Assembly (NCBI GenBank): GCA_027483705.1
Contig: JAIXTY010000211.1
Location: 1-41,443 of the forward strand
Source: Rubrivivax sp.
GTDB taxonomy: Bacteria; Pseudomonadota; Gammaproteobacteria; Burkholderiales; Burkholderiaceae_C
Direction of reading: 5' to 3'
DNA length: 41,443 nucleotides
Part shown: one piece after another, positions 23,737 through 32,004 of the stretch
Numbering within the stretch: the stretch's first letter is position 1
How the letters are laid out: each line of letters begins with the position of its first letter
Notes under the pieces: model-generated
What the model was told of the DNA's origin: nothing
Database searches by the model: none
Seen by the model: only the letters and a program-made list of their open reading frames with translations
Position numbers and translations under genes: made by a program

Positions 23737-25548
23737 ATGGAGACACGCGTCCAACCATCACCCTCCGCCGGCCGCCCGCCGGCCGACCTCGACCGCCAGG
23801 TGCGCGCCGCCGTCGCGGCGCTGGTGTTCGAGCGCTCGCGCTCGACGAACCTGCTGGGCATCCCCGTCGGCCTGCTGATCGTCTGGCTGCTGTGGGGCTC
23901 GGTCGCCCCCTGGGCCCTGATGGTGTGGCTGGGCCTGAAGTCCGCGGTGACGACCTGGCGGATCATCCTCACCTGGCGCTACGACCGCGACGGCCCGTCG
24001 AGCGCCCTGCGCTGGGAGCGCCCGTTCCTGATGGCGCTGGCCAGCGACGGTGCCGTGTTCGGCCTGCTGGGCACCTGGCTGCTGCCGGCGCAGGACCAGG
24101 TCCTCGAAACCGTGCTGGTGGCCACGCTGCTGGGCATCGCCTCGGTGGCCCTGGTGGTGCTGGCCGCGACGCTGCGCGCCGCCCTGGCGCTGACCGTGCC
24201 CGTGCTGCTGCCCGCGATGGTGATGCAGCTGGTGCACGGCGACCGCGTCTCGCTGTACCTGGGTGCGGGCATGGCGGTGTTCCTGGCGCTGGTGTTCGTG
24301 GAGGGCCGGCGCGCGTCGGCGCACACCGCGGCGATGCTGCGGCTCAAGTTCGGGGCCGACGAGCTGGCCGCGCAGCGCCAGGACGCGCTCGACCTCGCCG
24401 AGCGCAGCGCGGCCGCCAAGGGGCGCTTCCTGGCCACGATGAGCCACGAGATGCGCACACCGCTGCACGGCATCCTGGGCCTGGCGGCCATGCTGCGGCA
24501 GGACGAGGGCGGCCCGCCCGGCCTGCGCCAGGAGCGTCTGCAGACGCTGCAGCGCACGGGCGAGCACCTGCTGGCGCTGATCAACGACGTGCTCGACTAC
24601 TCGCGCATCGAGAGTGGCCACCTCCGGCTGCACGGGCACGACTTCGACCTGCGCGAGGCGCTCGAGGCCTGTGCCGCGCTGGCCCGCGTGCAGGCCGACG
24701 ACAACGGCCTGGCGATGCGCGTCGAGCTCGATCTGCCCTCGCCCTGCCCGGTGCACGGCGACGAGGCGCGGCTGCGCCAGGTGCTGCTCAACCTGCTGGG
24801 CAACGCCGTCAAGTTCACGCCCGCGGGGCACGTGCGGCTGTCGGCGCACCTGAGCCCGGGCGGGCCGCTGCAGCTGGCGGTGGCCGACACCGGCCCCGGC
24901 GTGCCCGAAGCGGCGCGCGAGCGGGTGTTCGAAGCCTTCGAGCAGCTCGACGGCTCGTTTGCGCGGCGCCACGGCGGCACCGGGCTCGGCCTGTCGATCT
25001 CGCTGGAACTGGTGCGCGAGATGGGCGGCACGCTGCGCTGCGGCCAGGCGCCCGAAGGCGGCGCGCTGTTCGAACTGGCGCTGCCCTTGCCGCCGGCGCA
25101 GCAGCCCGTGCGCGCGACGGAGGCGACCGCCGTTGCAGGCCTGCCGCCGCCCCGGCTGCGCGGCCGTGTGCTGCTGGCCGAGGACAACCCGGTCAATGCG
25201 ATGGTTGCCGAAGCCGCGTTGCAGGCCCTGGGGCTGGCCGTGCAGGGCGTGGCCGACGGCCATGCCGCGCTGGCCGAGCTGCAGCGCCTGCCCGGTGCGC
25301 ACGACCTCGTGCTGATGGACTGCCAGATGCCCGGGCTCGACGGCTTCGAGGCCACGCGCCGCCTGCGCGGCTGGGAGGCCGAGCACGGCCGGCCGCGCCT
25401 GCCGGTGATCGCGCTCACGGCCAACGCGCTGGACGGCGACCGCGAGCGTTCGCTCGAGGCCGGCATGGACGACCACCTCGCCAAGCCCTTCGGCCTGGCG
25501 CAGCTGCACGCCCTGCTGGCGCGCCACCTGCCACCCGCGATGCGCTAG
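23737..25548 (+). CDS. Membrane hybrid histidine kinase with C-terminal receiver
   Basis: The 603-residue protein has about six hydrophobic segments in its first 190 residues and no sizeable periplasmic sensor. A kinase core follows: HisKA box FLATMSHEMRTPLHG with phospho-acceptor H237, then the ATPase domain with N-box RQVLLNLLGNAVKFT, G1 ADTGPGV, F-box FEAFEQ and G2 GGTGLGLSI. The receiver domain (about residues 480-600) has LLAEDNPVN, phospho-acceptor D528 (VLMDCQMP) and K583. No histidine phosphotransfer domain or separate response regulator is adjacent, so its output partner lies elsewhere. An in-frame ATG at 23677 would add 20 residues and has a TACAGT element 8 nt upstream; either start is possible. 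It is divergent from the acyl-CoA synthetase. Confidence 0.92.
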   Translation: METRVQPSPSAGRPPADLDRQVRAAVAALVFERSRSTNLLGIPVGLLIVWLLWGSVAPWALMVWLGLKSAVTTWRIILTWRYDRDGPSSALRWERPFLMALASDGAVFGLLGTWLLPAQDQVLETVLVATLLGIASVALVVLAATLRAALALTVPVLLPAMVMQLVHGDRVSLYLGAGMAVFLALVFVEGRRASAHTAAMLRLKFGADELAAQRQDALDLAERSAAAKGRFLATMSHEMRTPLHGILGLAAMLRQDEGGPPGLRQERLQTLQRTGEHLLALINDVLDYSRIESGHLRLHGHDFDLREALEACAALARVQADDNGLAMRVELDLPSPCPVHGDEARLRQVLLNLLGNAVKFTPAGHVRLSAHLSPGGPLQLAVADTGPGVPEAARERVFEAFEQLDGSFARRHGGTGLGLSISLELVREMGGTLRCGQAPEGGALFELALPLPPAQQPVRATEATAVAGLPPPRLRGRVLLAEDNPVNAMVAEAALQALGLAVQGVADGHAALAELQRLPGAHDLVLMDCQMPGLDGFEATRRLRGWEAEHGRPRLPVIALTANALDGDRERSLEAGMDDHLAKPFGLAQLHALLARHLPPAMR

Positions 25549-25551
25549 CGT
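25546..25551 (+). promoter_or_regulatory. Leaderless-type -10 element for acyltransferase gene
   Basis: TAGCGT overlaps the stop codon of the kinase gene and ends 7 nt before ATG 25559. No convincing Shine-Dalgarno sequence separates them. The gene could therefore have its own leaderless transcript besides read-through from the kinase. Confidence 0.3.
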
Positions 25552-25558
25552 CGAGGGC

Positions 25559-26710
25559 ATGCACCCCCGGCCGGGCATCCAACGACAGTTCTTCCTCGAC
25601 TGGCTGCGCATCGGTGCGTTCGGCCTGCTGCTGACCTACCACGTGGGCATGCTGTACGTGAGCTGGGACTGGCACCTCAAGTCGCCCGCGGCCTCGACGC
25701 TGATCGAGCCGCTGATGCGCCTGTCGAACCCCTGGCGCATGAGCCTGCTGTTCGTGCTGGCGGGCGCGGCCACGGTGTGGATGTTCCGCGCGCGCCCGGC
25801 AGGCCTGCTGCGTGAGCGCGCGGCGCGCCTCCTGCTGCCGCTGCTGACCGGCGTGCTGCTGGTGGTGCCACCGCAGCCCTGGTTCGAGGTCGGGCAGAAG
25901 CTCGGCTACGCCGGCAGCTACCTCGAGTTCCTGGGCCTGTACTTCAGCGGCTTCCACGGCTTCTGCCCCGGCGGCCGCTGCCTCGTGCTGCCGACCTGGA
26001 ACCACCTGTGGTTCCTGCCCTACCTCTTCGTCTACACGGCGCTCGCACTGGGCCTGGCGCGGTGGCTCGGGCCCGAGCGGCGCGAGGGGCTGGCCGAGCG
26101 CTTCGGCCGCCTGGCGGGCTGGCAGCTGTGGCTGCTGCCGATGCTGCCGCTGGCGCTGTGGCGCGTGACGCTGTACCCGCTGTTCGGCAGCACGAACGCG
26201 CTGGTGGACGACATCTACCAGCACGCCAGCTTCCTGACCGTGTTCCTGCTCGGCGCCGGGCTGGCGGCGACGCCGGCGTTGTTCGATCGGCTCGTGGCCT
26301 GGCGCTGGCCGGCACTGGCCCTGGCCCTGGTGGCGTGGTGGAGCATCGGCCTCGTCGTGGAACACGCGCGCAGCGGCGCCGCGGTGCCCGAGGCCTGGCG
26401 TGAGGCGCAGCGCGCGGCCTGGGCCGTGCAGCAGTGGAGCACCGTGGTGGCGCTGCTGGGCTTTGCGCGCCGGCACCTCGACCACGATCACCCCTGGCGC
26501 GCCCCGCTCAACGAGGCGGTGTTTCCGGTGTACCTGCTGCACCAGACGCTGATCATCGCGCTGGCCGCGGCCCTGCTGCCCCGCGCCCTGCACCCCGCCG
26601 CCGAGGCGGCGCTGATCGGTGGCCTGACGCTGCTGCTCGCGCTTCTGGCCTGGCGGCTGCTGCGCCACACCGGGCCGCTCAGGCCCTGGTTCGGCCTGCC
26701 CAGGCGCTGA
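25559..26710 (+). CDS. Acyltransferase-3 family membrane protein (OpgC-like)
   Basis: The 383-residue protein has about ten membrane segments and the acyltransferase-3 pattern. The N-terminal FFLDWLRIGAFGLLLTYHVGMLY carries the conserved Arg and His near the first span, then SNPWRMSLLFVLAGAATVWMF, NHLWFLPYLFVYTALALGL and the late VFPVYLLHQTLII. Family members O-acylate periplasmic glucans, lipopolysaccharide or other polysaccharides using a cytoplasmic acyl donor. The closest recalled type is the OpgC/MdoC-like group, but the substrate is not evident. It starts 10 bp after the kinase gene and converges on the M1-fusion gene 25 bp away. Confidence 0.87.
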   Translation: MHPRPGIQRQFFLDWLRIGAFGLLLTYHVGMLYVSWDWHLKSPAASTLIEPLMRLSNPWRMSLLFVLAGAATVWMFRARPAGLLRERAARLLLPLLTGVLLVVPPQPWFEVGQKLGYAGSYLEFLGLYFSGFHGFCPGGRCLVLPTWNHLWFLPYLFVYTALALGLARWLGPERREGLAERFGRLAGWQLWLLPMLPLALWRVTLYPLFGSTNALVDDIYQHASFLTVFLLGAGLAATPALFDRLVAWRWPALALALVAWWSIGLVVEHARSGAAVPEAWREAQRAAWAVQQWSTVVALLGFARRHLDHDHPWRAPLNEAVFPVYLLHQTLIIALAAALLPRALHPAAEAALIGGLTLLLALLAWRLLRHTGPLRPWFGLPRR

Positions 26711-26711
26711 C

Positions 26712-26749
26712 CGCTGGCCGAACCCGCGCGGCGTCTCAGCGGGCCAGCG
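26712..26749. terminator. Inverted repeat between convergent genes
   Basis: CGCTGGCC (26712-26719) and GGCCAGCG (26742-26749) are a perfect 8-bp inverted repeat with a 22-nt spacer that itself contains the palindrome CCGCGCGG. The right arm lies in the last codons of the M1-fusion gene. It is a possible bidirectional termination structure, without T-runs. Confidence 0.3.
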
Positions 26750-29700
26750 TCACGGCCTTCAGGTTGTCGTCGCTGTTGCGGACGATGCGCTTGTTGTAAG
26801 GGTCCACGCCGGCCCAGGCCGGCTCGCGCTCGACCAGCAGCTTCACTTCCTGCTCGCCACTCTTCAGTCGCTGGCGCTGCAGCAGCAGCACATCGGTGGC
26901 CTTGAAGCCCGGGCGGCCGGGTTCGGCGGTGAACACGCCCACGTCGAAGGGCTCGTCCAGCGGTTCCTCGGTTTCGACGCCGCGGCCGTCGGCCACGCGC
27001 TTGTGCGCCTTCACCTTGAGCGTCAGTGCCCAGCGGCCGTCGGCCTGGCGCTCGGCGCGGGCCTCGTCCACGCGCACGTCGAGCAACACGATGCGCTCGA
27101 ACAGGTCGGTGATGAGCGCCTCGTGCGCGGGGCCCGCTTCCTCGCGCAGCAGGCGCAGGAAGTCCAGCGAGCTGGGGTACGGCGCCGGCTTGAAGGCGTG
27201 CAGCTCGATGAGCCGCTGCAGCGCACGGTTGACGACCGGCTCGCCCACGACCTCTTTCAGCCAGTACATCGCCAGCGTGCCCTTCTGGTAGTGGATGTAG
27301 GGCTGGTTCTCCACGCGCGCCAGCGGCAGTTCTTCCAGCCGCTCACCGCCACGGGCGCGCAGGTAGCGGTCGAGCTCGTACTTCAGGAAGCGGCGGATCT
27401 GGTCCTTGCCGTAGAGCTTCTCCATCACCAGCAGCGCGCTGTACTGGGCGAAGCTCTCCGACAGGAAGGTCGAGCCCTGCCGATCGGCCCCGATGACCTG
27501 GTGCGCCCACCACTGGTGAGCCACCTCGTGCGCCGTGATGTAGGTGACCATGTCGATCTTGTCCGGGTCGTCGTGCTTCATCAGGAAGCCCACCCCCTCG
27601 GAATACGGCATCGTCGCGGCGAAGGCCTGCGCGAAGTCGGCATAGGCCGGGAACTCCAGCACGCGCGCCTGGCGGAACTGGTAGCGCGAGAAGGCGCTGT
27701 TGAAGAGGTCGATCGAGGCCGCCATCGCGTCCAGCATGCGCGGCACGTTGTAGCTGTGGCGCGGCAGGTGGTACACGCTCAGCTCCACGCCCTGGTGTTG
27801 GCGCGCCGTGATGGCGTAGCGGCCCGATTGCAGGCTGAAGAAGTGCTGGATCGGCGCCTCGGTGCGCGTGACCAGCGTGCGGCGGCCGCCGGCGGTGGTG
27901 TCGCTGACCGTCACGCCCGGAGCCACCGGCGTCTGGTCGGCGTCGGTCACCAGCGTCAGGCTCGCGTTCACCCAGTCGCTGTCGCGGCGCAGGTAGTGGT
28001 GGCTGCTGGCCGCCGGGTCCTCCAGCTTGGCCATGCGCAGTTCGGGCTCCAGGCCGTGCTTGCGGCGCTTGTTCGGGTCCTGCAGCAGCGTGCTGCGGTC
28101 CATGCCCAGCACCGGCGCGACCTCGAAGTTGTTGAGGAAGCTGCCGTTGTCGACGATGCGGTTCTGCCCCGCGCCGTGGCGGAAGCCCACGTCGGCCAGT
28201 TCGGTGCGGAAGCTGAGCGTGCGCTTCTCGCCGGGCTGCAGCGCCGGCTCGAGCTTCAGCACGCGGTAGCGGTGCTCGGGGTACTCGCGTGCCACGGTCG
28301 CGCCAGGCAGGTCGAGCGCCAGCATCTTCAGCGGCGCGCCCCACCGCACGTGCACCTCGGCCATGGCCTGGCGCGTGTCGTTCTCGATGACATAGCGGCC
28401 CTCGGTGAGCGCGCGCCGCTCGCGCGGGAACAGCTCCACCTTCAGCGTGACGTCGCGCACCTTGGGCGTGGGCGTCTTCTCGTAGCCGATGAGCGCGCGC
28501 TCGTAGGCCGCCAGTCGGGCCTCGGATGCCGGCCGTGGCAGGTATTCGTTGAGCACGTTGGTGTTGTAGAAGATCCAGCCGCCCAGCCCCACCCAGGCCA
28601 CGGCCGCGGTGCCGAGCACCGCGCCCGCAGGGCTGCGCAGCCGCTGCGGCATCCGCGCCAGGCGCGGGCGCAGTTTTGCTTCGGCGCCCCGCCGGCGCAG
28701 CAGCATCGCCAGCATCAGCAGCACCACGGCGCAGGCCGCCCAGTAGGCCTGGAACCAGGCGCGGGCGATCCAGAAGTGCCCTTGCCCGTTCATGTCCGAC
28801 AGCGGCACCGGGGGCGTGCCGGCGTACTGGTACAGGTTGTGTTCGAAGCCGGCCGCCGTGAACGCCACCGAGGCGACGACGTACAGCAGCATCAGCGCCC
28901 AGCCGATCATCTTGTGTGGCACCAGCGTCTGCACGAACACCGCCAGCACGGCCAGCAGCGCCGCCGTCACCGTCTGCGGCAGCACGTACCAGTTCAGGTA
29001 GGCCAGCCACTCGAACTGCGTGTAGCCGCGCACCAGCTGCACCACCACCGCGGTGAGCACCGCCACCACGCTGCACACCACCAGCACGCCGACGATCGCG
29101 GCCACCTTGGGCAGCAGGTGCACGGCGTCGGGCGCTGCGGTGGCGTCGACGATCTCGTGCATGCGCTGCTGGCGATCACGCCATACCAGCTCACCGGCGT
29201 AGAAGATGGCAATGATGATCGGGATGATCGAGAACGAGCCTTCGAGCGCCTGCACCATCAGCCGTGTGGCCGGGTAGACCTCGGTGCCGTACAGCTGGTT
29301 GGCGTACCAGAGACCACCCCAGCTGTTGAGCACGCCGATGGCCAGCAGCACGAAGAACGCCGGGCTGCGGAACACCGCGCGGGCGTCGAAGCGCGCCATG
29401 GCCCAGAACTGCGCGCCGCGCGCAGCCTCGGGGCGCGCGGCCGGCAGCGCGGCAGCGGCCACCGTGGCGCTGGCGCCCAGCGGCGTAGCCGGCACGGGCG
29501 CGGCACCCGTCTTTGCGCGGCGCTTGAACAGCGGCGCGCCGTCCATGCGGAAGAGCCCGTAGGCCGCCGCCAGCAGCGTGGCGGCCACGCCCAGCCACAG
29601 CAGCCGGTTGCCCAGCAGCAGGCCCTCCAGGGGCGGCAGTAGCGTGTTGCGTTCGGCCGCTGTCCAGTACTTGGTGGCCAGCGAGAGCGGCGACAGCCCG

Positions 29701-30329
29701 AACGGATCGGTCCAGGCGCTGATGCGGTCGAGCGCCGGGTCGCGCAGCAGCGCGCGCGAGACGATGAAGCCCACCAGCGACGCGATGGCGCCGATGTACG
29801 TCCACATCAGGTTGCGCGTGGCCGTGGCCAGCGCGAAGAAGGCCGTGCACACCACCAGCATCGTCGGCACCACGAACACGACGTAGGCCAGCAGGTAGTG
29901 CAGCGGGTCGTTCGGGCCCAGGCGCTCCGGGTCCAGCCAGGGCATCAGCGCTCCGAGCCCCATGCCCAGCGGCACCGAGCTCATCACCAGCAGCGCCGCC
30001 GCGGTGGCGCCGGTGAAGCGGCCCAGCACGTAGGCCGGCTTGCCCACGCGCGTGCTGCGCACCAGCGGTGCAAAGCCGGTCTCGTCGTCGCGGATCACCG
30101 CGCCGGCCACGAAGGCCGTGGCCACGAAGATGCCGAACACGCACATGATGGCCAGCGTCTGCGCGATGGCGTAGGGCGCGTTCAGGCGCACGTTGCCGCC
30201 GGCGCCGATCTGGATCTCGTCGACCGTGATGGCCCCGAAGCTGAGCAGGAAGAAGATCGCGAAGCCGATCCAGAACACCGGGCTGCGCAGCAGGAGGCGC
30301 AGCTCGAAGACCGCTATGGAGCCGAACAT
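26736..30329 (-). CDS. ABC-2 permease fused to periplasmic M1-family peptidase
   Basis: The 1197-residue protein combines a transporter and a protease. Residues about 1-600 hold two ABC-2-type permease halves of roughly six spans each (first begins ELRLLLRSPVFWIGFAIFF, second SPAFFVLLAIGVLNSWGG). A further span at about 610-635 leads into a C-terminal region predicted to be periplasmic. That region contains the M1 zinc site HEVAH (934-938) with third ligand E958 in LSESFAQY, within the gluzincin arrangement. The exopeptidase GAMEN motif is not recognisable; MPYSEGVGF stands before the zinc site. ATG 30329 was chosen because longer frames overlap the ATPase gene, which ends 11 bp upstream. Related fusions exist in other bacteria; substrate and role are unknown to me. 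Confidence 0.92.
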   Translation of the reverse strand: MFGSIAVFELRLLLRSPVFWIGFAIFFLLSFGAITVDEIQIGAGGNVRLNAPYAIAQTLAIMCVFGIFVATAFVAGAVIRDDETGFAPLVRSTRVGKPAYVLGRFTGATAAALLVMSSVPLGMGLGALMPWLDPERLGPNDPLHYLLAYVVFVVPTMLVVCTAFFALATATRNLMWTYIGAIASLVGFIVSRALLRDPALDRISAWTDPFGLSPLSLATKYWTAAERNTLLPPLEGLLLGNRLLWLGVAATLLAAAYGLFRMDGAPLFKRRAKTGAAPVPATPLGASATVAAAALPAARPEAARGAQFWAMARFDARAVFRSPAFFVLLAIGVLNSWGGLWYANQLYGTEVYPATRLMVQALEGSFSIIPIIIAIFYAGELVWRDRQQRMHEIVDATAAPDAVHLLPKVAAIVGVLVVCSVVAVLTAVVVQLVRGYTQFEWLAYLNWYVLPQTVTAALLAVLAVFVQTLVPHKMIGWALMLLYVVASVAFTAAGFEHNLYQYAGTPPVPLSDMNGQGHFWIARAWFQAYWAACAVVLLMLAMLLRRRGAEAKLRPRLARMPQRLRSPAGAVLGTAAVAWVGLGGWIFYNTNVLNEYLPRPASEARLAAYERALIGYEKTPTPKVRDVTLKVELFPRERRALTEGRYVIENDTRQAMAEVHVRWGAPLKMLALDLPGATVAREYPEHRYRVLKLEPALQPGEKRTLSFRTELADVGFRHGAGQNRIVDNGSFLNNFEVAPVLGMDRSTLLQDPNKRRKHGLEPELRMAKLEDPAASSHHYLRRDSDWVNASLTLVTDADQTPVAPGVTVSDTTAGGRRTLVTRTEAPIQHFFSLQSGRYAITARQHQGVELSVYHLPRHSYNVPRMLDAMAASIDLFNSAFSRYQFRQARVLEFPAYADFAQAFAATMPYSEGVGFLMKHDDPDKIDMVTYITAHEVAHQWWAHQVIGADRQGSTFLSESFAQYSALLVMEKLYGKDQIRRFLKYELDRYLRARGGERLEELPLARVENQPYIHYQKGTLAMYWLKEVVGEPVVNRALQRLIELHAFKPAPYPSSLDFLRLLREEAGPAHEALITDLFERIVLLDVRVDEARAERQADGRWALTLKVKAHKRVADGRGVETEEPLDEPFDVGVFTAEPGRPGFKATDVLLLQRQRLKSGEQEVKLLVEREPAWAGVDPYNKRIVRNSDDNLKAVTLAR

Positions 30330-30340
30330 GCCGTGGCTCC

Positions 30341-31255
30341 TCAGTGCGCCGCAGCCGCGGCCGCCGTGGCCGCCGGGCGGGCCTGGGCCAGGGTCGCGAA
30401 GTACACGTCCTCCAGCGTGGCCGGCACGGCCTGGAAGCCGTCGCCGGGCATGGTGTCGGCCAGCACGCGCAGCAGCGTGCGGCCTTCGCGCAGCCGGGTG
30501 GCGATGACGGTGGCGCGCTCGCGCCAGGCGTCGAGCTCGCTGCGCTCGATGGCGCGAGCCCAGATGCGGCCCTCCAGGCCGGCGATCAGCGCGCGCGGCT
30601 CGCCCTGGGCCACGATGCGCCCGCCGGCCAGCACCGCCATGCGCGGGCACAGGTCGGCCACGTCGTCGACGATGTGCGTCGACAGGATCACCACCACGCT
30701 CTGGCCGATCTCGGCCAGCAGGTTGTTGAAGCGGTTGCGCTCCTCGGGGTCGAGGCCGGCCGTGGGTTCGTCGACGATGATGAGCTGCGGGTTGCCGATC
30801 AGCGCCTGCGCGATGCCGAAGCGCTGCCGCATGCCGCCCGAGTAGCCGGCCACGGGCTTCTTGCGCACCTCCCAGAGATTCACCTGGCGCAGCAGCTGCT
30901 CCACCGTGTCGCGCCGCTCGCCGCGGGCTGCGATGCCCTTGAGCACCGCAAGATGCTCCAGAAGCTCCACCGCCGAGACACGCGGGTACACGCCGAAGTC
31001 CTGCGGCAGGTAGCCCAGGCGCCGGCGCAGCGCCTCGGGCTCACGGCGCACGTCGATGCGCTCACCGCCGGCGGTGAACTCGATCTGCCCTTCGCTGGGC
31101 GACTGCAGCGTGGCGATGCAGCGCATCAGCGACGACTTGCCCGCGCCGTTGGGGCCCAGCAGGCCGAACATGCCCGGCGGGATGTCCAGGTTCACGCCGT
31201 CGAGCGCGCGCGTGCCGGGGGTGTACTCGTGGGTCAGGCCACGGATGGACAGCAT
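30341..31255 (-). CDS. ABC transporter ATPase partner of the M1 fusion
   Basis: The 304-residue ATPase is of the ABC-2 (drug/antibiotic/Nod-factor exporter) type. Walker A is GPNGAGKSS, followed by a Q-loop in GYLPQDFGVYPRVSAVELL, the signature YSGGMRQRFGIAQAL, Walker B LIIVDEPTAGLDP and switch LSTHIVDD. A C-terminal extension of about 80 residues, with a final alanine run, is typical of ATPases of this class. The start at 31255 follows an excellent Shine-Dalgarno (GAGGAGGAACCG). It is the first gene of the operon; the permease-peptidase fusion starts 11 bp after it. Confidence 0.94.
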   Translation of the reverse strand: MLSIRGLTHEYTPGTRALDGVNLDIPPGMFGLLGPNGAGKSSLMRCIATLQSPSEGQIEFTAGGERIDVRREPEALRRRLGYLPQDFGVYPRVSAVELLEHLAVLKGIAARGERRDTVEQLLRQVNLWEVRKKPVAGYSGGMRQRFGIAQALIGNPQLIIVDEPTAGLDPEERNRFNNLLAEIGQSVVVILSTHIVDDVADLCPRMAVLAGGRIVAQGEPRALIAGLEGRIWARAIERSELDAWRERATVIATRLREGRTLLRVLADTMPGDGFQAVPATLEDVYFATLAQARPAATAAAAAAH

Positions 31256-31416
31256 CGGTTCCTCCTCGTCGTGCCACCGGTTAGCCGGTGCTCGTGCCGC
31301 GCATGGTGGCACGCGACGGCAGGCGCCAGCCTGGCCGGCGCGACGAACCGGCGGTCGGCTGCGATGAACCACCGCCTCCGCCTGCATGAACGGCGCCGCG
31401 CCAGAATGCCGGCCCC

Positions 31417-32004
31417 ATGACGACCAGCCCCTCCTCGCCGGCCAGGCCACACCGGCTGCACCTCATCGGCAGCAGCGGCGCCGGCAAGACGACACTCGGC
31501 CGTGCGCTGGCGCACCGGCTCGGGGTGCCCTTCGTCGACCTGGACGACCTGTACTGGGAGCCCGGCTGGCAGGCCGTGGGCCACGACGAGCTGACGCGGC
31601 GCGTGACGCCCGTGCTCGCCCAGCCCGGCTGGGTGATCGTCGGCAACTACCGCGCCACGACCGAGTTGCACGTGTGGCCGCGCCTCACGCACCTGATCGT
31701 GCTCGACCTGCCCTTTGCGACGCTGCTGCGGCGCACGGTTTGGCGCACCGTGCGCCGCGGCCTGACGGGCGAGCCCTGCTGCAACGGCAACCGCGAATCG
31801 CTGTGGCGCATCGCCCACCGCGACGGGGTGGTGCGCTACTTGCTGCGCAACTGGCGCACCCGCCATGCGCGGCAGCGCCGCCTGGCCGAAGATCCGGCCC
31901 TCGCGCATGCCCGCGTGCTGCGCTACGAACGATCACCCCGCCCGGACGAGGTCCTGGCGCAGCTGAACCCACCGCACCCGCCATCGCCACCGCCATCACC
32001 ATGA
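31417..32004 (+). CDS. Small P-loop kinase-like ATPase (adenylate/shikimate kinase fold)
   Basis: The 195-residue protein opens with a Walker A loop (LIGSSGAGKTTLGRALAHRLG, about residues 16-36) and an aspartate pair in FVDLDDLYWEPGW. This is the pattern of the FlaR/topology-modulation-like or shikimate-kinase-like nucleoside monophosphate kinase fold. A WVIVGNYR strand and a DLPFATLLRRTVWRTVRR lid-like segment follow, and the tail is proline-rich. The substrate is unknown. A CAGAAT element lies 9 nt before ATG 31417. The stop overlaps the start of the M20 hydrolase gene (ATGA, 32001-32004), so the two are translationally coupled. Confidence 0.82.
   Translation: MTTSPSSPARPHRLHLIGSSGAGKTTLGRALAHRLGVPFVDLDDLYWEPGWQAVGHDELTRRVTPVLAQPGWVIVGNYRATTELHVWPRLTHLIVLDLPFATLLRRTVWRTVRRGLTGEPCCNGNRESLWRIAHRDGVVRYLLRNWRTRHARQRRLAEDPALAHARVLRYERSPRPDEVLAQLNPPHPPSPPPSP

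Noticed and set aside
30330-30650. Longer N-terminus for the ABC-2/M1 fusion
   Set aside because: The extension would overlap the partner ATPase gene and reads as out-of-frame sequence; ATG 30329 matches the expected start before the first membrane span.
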